Shown here: one piece after another, positions 57,209 to 64,000 of the stretch
How positions within the stretch are numbered: the first letter of the stretch is position 1
Layout of the letters: every line of letters begins with the position of its first letter
Origin: Pestalotiopsis fici W106-1
Lineage: Eukaryota; Ascomycota; Sordariomycetes; Amphisphaeriales; Sporocadaceae
Reading direction: 5' to 3'
Length of the DNA stretch: 64,000 nucleotides
Assembly (NCBI RefSeq): GCF_000516985.1
Contig: NW_006917094.1
Coordinates: 2,728,001 to 2,792,000 of the forward strand
The notes under the pieces: model-generated
The model's input: only the letters and a program-made list of their open reading frames with translations
What the model was told of the DNA's origin: nothing
The model's database searches: none
Translations under genes and position numbers: made by a program

Positions 57209-60200
57209 TTAATGATACAAGGATTGATGAGGTCCATGGCCCATACTTCGAAGATGGGCAGGCACAGGTCGGTCTACTTGTGCGGTTCTTGCGACCGGTT
57301 CTGCAGAGCGGGCTGACTGGGCTGCCGTCGATGAAGATGTTTGCTTTGAGGATGACTGACATGCAGCCTCAGATGAATTAGGAGAGCGGCTTCGGTCTCT
57401 GCTTGATGATCGTAACACTGGGGCCGCCGGGATTGGTCCTGTCTGACGTATAGGACGTCTTCCGGGTGACGACACCAAAATGTAATTGACCAAGGTAATG
57501 GCCGGAGGGCAAGGATGGGCAAGGCGACGCAACGCAGTTAAAGACTTTGCGTTGTACCTCGCCACCCCGCCGACCTTGAGCTTTTTGAGGTTGTAGTACA
57601 CCACAGCTGCAACCTTGATGCGATCCTCGTTATTAAGCATCTTGAATTGGGTGCGTCTGCCAAGGTGCTTTAGAGTCTCATGTACTGCAGCGAACTCATT
57701 GAGCGAGCCAGAGCTGTACATGCCGGTTTGTTGTAGCCAATAGAGGCTCTCATCAAAGTTCTTTGAAAGCTCTTCATAGTCTGCACGATTCAAGGCTGAC
57801 AGAATGATGAGAGATGGTTTACTCAAACCTATTCCAAGGGGCACGTTGGCAAGGACAGTTGCGTTGATCAAGTTTTTGGATGGAATTTGTGAGCTAGGTA
57901 CATCCCGGCTCACCTCGGACTCGATGGATTGTAATCGGTCATCTGTGGTATCTGACTCGGCCTTGACGGCAGGATCTGGGGACTCTGGGGACTCCTCTTT
58001 GATCCGTGACCGAGGATGACCGGAATTGAAGCTGTCAGTCTCGGGCATCCGGCTCGAATCCTGATGCTTGGCGATTTCTTCAAGTGCCATGGTATACGAA
58101 GAAGGCTGAGCTTCAACTGTAAAGGGACTGGTGTCGATCAGGTCGAATGATGCCATCGCTTCGGTACCCGTAGTGCGCCTCCCGTGGGTTGGCTGCTGGT
58201 GAGCGACCTGAGTCTCGGCGAGATTCTCATCACATTGTCTTGTGGCTCCCATAGTAGGCGCAGCAAGTTCTTTCTCGAGCTGCTCACTGCTAGTTTCGAG
58301 TTGAATCTTGATAGTTTCACTTGAAGTTTCTTGGAAGGGGCCACGGTTGATGGATCCAATATTTTCCTTGTCATCTTCTTCAGAAAGCTGAAGAAGCACT
58401 CCGTTAGATCCATTTGCCCCCGAGTCTTGCAAGACCTTTGCTACCTCTCTATCCGAAATAGACCCTTTGGTCATAGCCTCGGAATCTGCTCTCACAGTTT
58501 GGACAGACTGGCTTGTCTTGCCATTCAATCCCTGTCCGAGGCCCTGAGACAGCTCGTGGAGTGCATCGAAATGGAGATCTAACATCGGAACAGAGGTCTG
58601 GAGTGGTTTTGATGACGAGGTAGTATGAGAGCCTATGAGGGAGGTAGCAGGTGCCTTTCCTTTGCTGATCGCTGGTGCGGAGTGCTGCGCCCGTGCTTCG
58701 GGAGCCTTGGGTACTGCAGAAACCTTGCGTTGAGGGGAACTCTCACGTCCAGGGGATCTGGTACGTTGAGTGTGTCCATTCACAGATTCAGTCGGAAGAG
58801 GCAGCAGAGTCAATGGATCAACTCGATCATCCTCAATTGGGTCGTGCTTCTCAAATGTGTAAGGATAAAAAGGTTCCGAAGAACCTGAGATGTTCGACTT
58901 CAAGTCTTTCATCTTTTTTTCGAACTCTACTGTAGCGGTCAGAGGCGCAGGAGGCTCTTCTTCAACAGTAACTATTGTAGTTCGGATACCGGCCTGGGAG
59001 CCACCAGACCGCCGCACAATCATTCGGCTGGGGCTTTTGCGGAAGAGGTCGATGAAGCAGCGGATATCTTCACGTTCGACCCAACCATCAGACCATTTGA
59101 TTTCCCAGATGATCAGATGTCGTCTAGGGTGCTGGTAAAAGTACATCCGGCCGGTCACTGTCTCGATGTTACCAGGCGTGATTGCTCTGCAAGCTTTGAT
59201 CTTCTTATCGTACAGAATGTTGAGTTGCGGTTGGACAATAGCCTTTGGTGCATTGGCTGCCTGTGATGTCATTCGTTGATGGGGCAGAAGCGCCGAACCG
59301 ACTTTAGGAGAAACAGAGCTCTGTGAAATCGTGGATATACTGACACCTTGGGTAATTCGACCTGTTGTGTTATGGACCTGTCTTGCCTTTCCATCACCGT
59401 TGATCGATTGTGGAGGGCGCTTCATCGTCGAATTGATGGATTTGAGTTGCGCCGAAATCAAAGGGTTGACTTGCTGCGAAACTATTCTGCCCGGTAGAGA
59501 AGTAACTGTCGTAGTAGCCGTACTTTTTGTAGATGAGTTGCCTTGATGACTGGCTGGTGGACCTCGCATGTGCGGCAGGACTGCCGGGGACGAATTGTGA
59601 GCTGATCTTTCCATCGAGACACCAATGCTTTCACTACGATGGTGGTCGACCACTTGAGTGGTTGATTTGTTCGACTCAGGAGTTGCTTCTTGTGCTTTTG
59701 CACCGCTAGCCACATTCACCGCAGTACTCCTGACTGTTGAATGGAGGCTCGTATCCTGAGAGCTTCCTGGCCTTGACGTCTGCTGTGCTCTGAAGGCATT
59801 CCATCCATTAGTAGCATTGTTGGGTGGAGGTGTAGGCGTAGGCCTCGGGGTACGGATCTCGGCTCGACTTGGAGTCTGAACGGTCGTCTGGTATCTGGGC
59901 GTGGTGGACAGGGGCCTACTCGGGCAGCTTGTTCAAATTAGTTCCGATCTGTCACAACCAAGGTTGATAGAAACTTACTTGGGATCATAGGTTGAGACGG
60001 GCATGTTTGAAGCATTTCTTCTAGTCTTCATCTCTTCCCATGAGGAGTTGATGGGATCGCCAGAGTGTTGGCCGAAGCGAGCATTGCCGTCTCGCTGTCC
60101 AGTATGCCAGCCACCTCCTTGATTGGCCCTATTCATGGCGTGTAGACGACCGTTAGCAATGGTATCAAGGCCGTCGACCTCTCGTGCATCGCCATCTTGA

Positions 60201-60486
60201 AAAGCGCCAGACTCAACGGCGACTGGATTTTCGTCAGTCTACGACTTGCGGGAGGATTCGCCGAGAACTTACCATTCCAACCTCTTGCGTTCTCATTCGT
60301 CAGGACACGGTTACCCTGTGAATTTTGACCTTGAGCAGCCTGTGCGGCCATACTTTGCATAGAGCATCGCAACTGACGGGTTCCTGCGTGGCTATTGTCC
60401 TTGGCCAGGTCCTCTAGACGATCATTACCGAGGTCGTTCATCATAGCCTCTAGGGCCATGGCCGTTCGGTCCCCATCGCTCGCCAT
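57209..60486 (-). CDS. Unrecognised conserved-looking protein, 1058 aa, 3 exons
   Basis: Exons 60486-60273, 60222-59979 and 59927-57209 join in frame through introns of 50 and 51 bp with GTAAGT donors. The protein is mainly disordered and Ser/Thr/Pro/Gln-rich, with a compact central block at aa ~399-460 (RMYFYQHPRRHLIIWEIKW then EDIRCFIDLF and MIVRRSGG) that looks folded. A second helical block toward the C-terminus has ADYEELSKNFDESLYWLQQ and the KVAAVVYYNLKKLKVGG segment (aa ~860-960). No signal peptide or membrane segment is visible. I see no catalytic motif and do not assign a function. The two folded islands in a long disordered chain suggest a regulatory or scaffold protein, possibly nuclear. 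The splice joins produce continuous plausible protein, so the gene model is firmer than the function. Confidence 0.75.
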
Positions 60487-61994
60487 GTTGCTGCAGCGGA
60501 GCTAAGTTCCAGTGCTCAGTAGCTCCAGAAGAACCTAGCCGCCGGCTGGAGATTGACGGGAAAGTATTCTGAGTTGCGATGGGTAATTAGTACTCTCTCT
60601 GCTAAGGAAGGAGCGAGAAAATTGTCGAGGAGAATAAGGCGGAAGAAACGGGAAATGAAAATCGAAAACAAAGAATGAAGGTTTATAGTATACTTACATG
60701 AGGACAGGGAAAAGGTTTGTGAACGACTGTAATGAAAAGACGGGTTGCAAAGAATGACGACAAAGTTGACGGCCAAACTAGTACAAAGAGTTTTGCGCAA
60801 AGGTGTAAAGGGAGAGACTGGAAGGAAGTGAGAAGAGGGAAAAGTCGGCGAGCAAAGAGTAAAAAAAAAGATGCTTGCCAATGAGGCTGCCTGTGTCGCG
60901 CCTACTATTTGTCTAGTGCAAGACTTGCACGGTTGGGCAGGAAAGGTTGCGATGCTGCAGAAGATGAGTTGATTTTGGTCTAACCCTCTTCAAGCTCAAC
61001 CGACTGTCGGGGCAAAACCTGAGGGCGGCGATTGCAATCAGTCGTGATTTCCCAACACTGAAGCGAGAAGTCTTGACTTGAGCAGGAAGAACGCTGATTT
61101 CGGGCAAGAACTCAAAGAAATGAAAGGAGACGGAAAGATTCGAAGAGGCTAAAGAGCACCCCATAGACAGGAATTGGAACGTCAATGGATTGCAATGAAC
61201 GTTGAGGCGGATACCAGGCTGACCGGGAAATGTTGCTGGCAGCTGGTTCTGGCGACTGTGCAGTGTGTTTGAAAAGGAAGACGGCTGACCGGCCAGATGG
61301 AGGGACGTGATGCTGCAAGAGTTGCGTTTGTCCCAGGCTAACATGGACTAAGGTTGGGCACTCTTCAAAGAGCAGAATCTTCACGCCGATTATTCAACTG
61401 GAGTAATCACTACGAATCTCACGGCGAGTCAAGTTGGCCCAGGCTGCCAAGGTGCCAGACGTGTGCCTCTCAACGTATCACTGTGAGCAGCCACCCAGGT
61501 CGGCGACAAGAACAAACGTCTGGTAATTGCCTACCGTGAATTTATGCAACATTCTGACGGCGTAGGAACGTGTAAGAAAGCTTTTCCAAGATGAGAGATC
61601 TTTCATGTATGTCTCGGGTGTTCTAGCACATGCAGCCTTGGTATGCGAGGAAGCGGTGCATCCATTCCATTCCGAATCCACATTACACAACGCTACTTGG
61701 TTAGATTAATGGCTTCCAGTATCATGTATCAAGATCAATACTACTGTCAACTTAGTAGTTCATGTAAAGGTAACAACATGAATGGATTGAATTGTTGCTG
61801 TCAACCTAGGTCCCTACAGCTCGTATGTGCGCCAAGCTTGCCGAGCCCTACCATAGCATCGTCCTATAGCACCGACCCGCTTCCCTATAACTACCTCTTT
61901 CATCACATTATGGCCTGGGTCTTTCTTTGGCTGGGGAGCTCGTTGACTTTCCACCTCGGTCGCAGCACTTCGGTGCGAAATCTTTCGGGCGTTT
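60487..61994. other. Upstream region of the 1058-aa gene
   Basis: This 1.5 kb region contains long purine/pyrimidine-skewed tracts (60600-60860) consistent with a 5' leader of the minus-strand gene. No other gene is supported; the short frames here match nothing. Confidence 0.5.
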
Positions 61995-63111
61995 TCACTC
62001 GCCCTTGTTCTTGAGATTGATTAATACCTTCTTTGAAAAATCAGTAATCATGACGTCCGACTTTCCGAGGTGAGTTGCAGTAGGTGTCTGTCCTGGAATC
62101 GCATTTGCCTTGGCCACGGCATTCTCACACAAGGTGAGCATTTCATTCAGCTCTAGACGATCTGATGGTTCCTCCGCCAGGCGTTGTTCAGTTAGCATTT
62201 GCAAAGAGGCGTCATAATTTGGGTCTATCAGGTGCTCAACACCAATGCAGTCGCGTTGCTTTACCGTTTCGCTGATGTCCGAGAAACGCAAGGCATTGAG
62301 TCACTGCTGAGAGAGACATGGACGTTGCCTTTTGTAAGCAGCGTCAACATTACCTTGCCAGTATGAAACGTATTCTTGTACATGCCCATCTTGTTCCCGT
62401 AGTTAGGGTGAGTAAATTTATAGTCCTTGTAACGGAAATCGCCAAGATCAGTCAGCTGTTGATCAGTTAACAATTATGTTGATGGGAGTGGATTCACCTT
62501 GATTCTCGGAATAAGGGGTTCAAGATGAATAGATTCAAGTCCATCGATACAGATACTGTCGACTGTTATGTCCCCGTGGACGAGTGTACTGTGTTCGGTA
62601 TTGGGTGGAATAGTTTTGGCTTCGACATTGGGACCCTTTAGGGGGTACGCCATTGCCACGCAGACACGCGTTAAACACAGGAACACGCACCATATTACCT
62701 ATTGCGGAAATCTCATATGCTTTGGTGCTCTTAACTTGTCAATGGCCCCGCCAAAAATTCCGTTGGGCAGATACTCCGTGGCCCGAGTCGCTTTTGGCTG
62801 CCCGCCAGTAGCTTCGTTCTCGGCATCCGTTCTCGGATCCAAGTCCACGACATCAACAATATGCTGTGCGAATGTGAGCTTCTCCAGTATGGCTCAATTT
62901 CTTTCTGGACCTTATTTTCGACCCATTTACCCGCAGCAAGCTTCACCATTAGCTTAATGAAATCACCGTCATTTCCATGTTGGACGAATATCTAGGCGGC
63001 AACACCGGCACCTTTTCCAATGACAACACCGCTCGTGGGGTGATTGATTCTGGCGACATTGTCACTAACTTTGGGAGCGCATTAAACCGTTTGGCTGATG
63101 AAGAAAGCCAT
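61995..63111 (-). pseudogene. Protein-kinase-like pseudogene
   Basis: Minus-strand pieces line up in the order of a kinase domain: a glycine-rich loop GVVIGKGAGVAA, then VKLAAGKWVENKVQKEIE, LEKLTFAQHIVDVVDLDP, EYLPNGIFGG, FLCLTRVCVAMAYP, HGDITVDSICIDG in the place of the catalytic loop, PRIK spliced to LTDLGDFRYKD in the place of the DFG loop, and IDPNYDASLQM near the C-lobe end. Breaks are present: in-frame TAA at 63084-63082, TAG at 62994-62992, a one-base frameshift near 62888-62893, and TAG at 62701-62699. The catalytic loop reads HGD, where active kinases have HRD, and DLG where they have DFG. Two apparent introns remain (62497-62456 and 62353-62304). The three nonsense codons could all come from C-to-T change of Gln codons, as in mild RIP, but ancestral codons are not known. 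It is broken, so no active product is expected. Confidence 0.68.
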
Positions 63112-64000
63112 CTGTTCCGAAGTTGTAGTTTAGTCGTGGTTAGATAATGTGATGCATTGATGATGAATATTGTGTTTATGAATATCTCTTATGTATATAG
63201 TAGACTGGCTCTGGCCAGTCAATAACGATAATCGCGTCAACACAAGAATAAGGCATTGCATTCCTTTGTCCTTGCTATAAACATGAGAGCATAGACACTT
63301 GTAAGCAGCGCCATGATCAACGATAAGCCAGAAACTGTGCGAGGTAGTCATTGTCGTCGCAATCACCAAATTTTTGTCTCGAGTAGCAACAAGAATGATA
63401 ATAGTTCATTTTTATGATGAGCTTCTCATCTTGATCCAATTCCATAATATTGTGGAACAGATTACCACAAGGAGGATACAAGTTCATTATTCATGGCGGT
63501 CGCATGTAGACCGATTAGTAAGAGGTTGAACGGTCAGTTTCCATGATGACGGTTATTGGTGGGTGTACGGCAGAGAATAAGTAAGTATGCAGACGTGGCT
63601 ACCTGCCGTAGAAAGTTATAATCGTTTTACGTCGGGTATAAGACTGATGCTTCATCATGGCAGTCGAGTAGATGCCGTATTCATTTCGTTCTGCACATAG
63701 AAGGACTCTCGGAGATGAGCGTCAAAGTGCACCTGTGAGAATGCAACGCCGTAATCACAGAAGGCATTACGCGTTACGAGTCAGGTCAACAGTATACGGA
63801 GTAGGTAGAGGAAACTGCCCGTCGGCCCTACCGAAGCCCACAGTATAAGATGACTACTGTTCCTCAGACGACGCTCAAGTCTTGGTGATCGTCCGTATCT
63901 AGTATAATGACATGAAGCTTGCACTGTTGCAAACGTTTAGATTTCCATCATAGAAAATAAGCCTTCATAGGTTGACATGGCCCCACTGCTCATACAAAAC
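63112..64000. other. Intergenic to window end
   Basis: This is 889 bp with ordinary composition upstream of the pseudogene. Short frames on the minus strand (63130-63369) match no family. Nothing else is supported. Confidence 0.5.

Overview
This window is nuclear DNA of a filamentous ascomycete, most likely a sordariomycete and possibly one of the Hypocreales; that placement is an inference from gene content. The eukaryotic signs are direct. Most genes are split by short introns (mostly 42-170 bp) with GTNNGT donors and YAG acceptors, the tRNA-Tyr carries an intron, and a 6 kb LTR retrotransposon has been mutated almost to pure A/T by C-to-T and G-to-A changes, the mark of repeat-induced point mutation (RIP). 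There are two 100-N assembly gaps (26947-27046 and 47730-47829) and a single N at 23188. All multi-exon models below were joined by hand, and each join keeps the reading frame.

Region 1 (1-25131) is mostly housekeeping. It opens with the 3' end of an unknown gene, followed by two divergent genes for related His-rich DHYH/HVHE-type proteins (559-1786 minus, 3563-4696 plus). Next come an AP180-type clathrin adaptor (minus), mitochondrial aspartyl-tRNA synthetase (plus), a split tRNA-Tyr(GTA), pyruvate dehydrogenase E1 beta (minus), ERG6 sterol C-24 methyltransferase (minus), a 2EXR/F-box-like protein (minus), an AIR1/2-like zinc-knuckle protein (minus) and ORM1/ORMDL (plus). ERG6, ORM1 and the AP180 adaptor all bear on membrane lipid and endocytic traffic. 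PDB1 and the mitochondrial synthetase bear on mitochondrial function. I see no sign that these genes form an operon or a dedicated cluster.

Region 2 (26200-42242) holds a long serine-rich GPI-anchored surface protein interrupted by an assembly gap, a CCoAOMT-type O-methyltransferase, about 6.3 kb without a recognisable gene, and a large conserved fungal protein of 1356 residues.

Region 3 (42243-64000) has the character of an accessory region. It contains the RIP-degraded Ty3/Gypsy element with a TTTTC target-site duplication, a small secreted six-cysteine protein, a Clr5-ankyrin protein whose N-terminal domain is spread over three small exons, a possible small membrane peptide, an unrecognised 1058-residue protein, and a protein-kinase-like pseudogene carrying stops and a frameshift.

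I did not find a clearly new biological system. The observations most worth following up are the divergent pair of related proteins, the context-dependent survival of C/G in the RIPped element and its surviving LTR palindromes, the split Clr5-ankyrin gene, and the four repeated short motifs in the 1356-residue protein.
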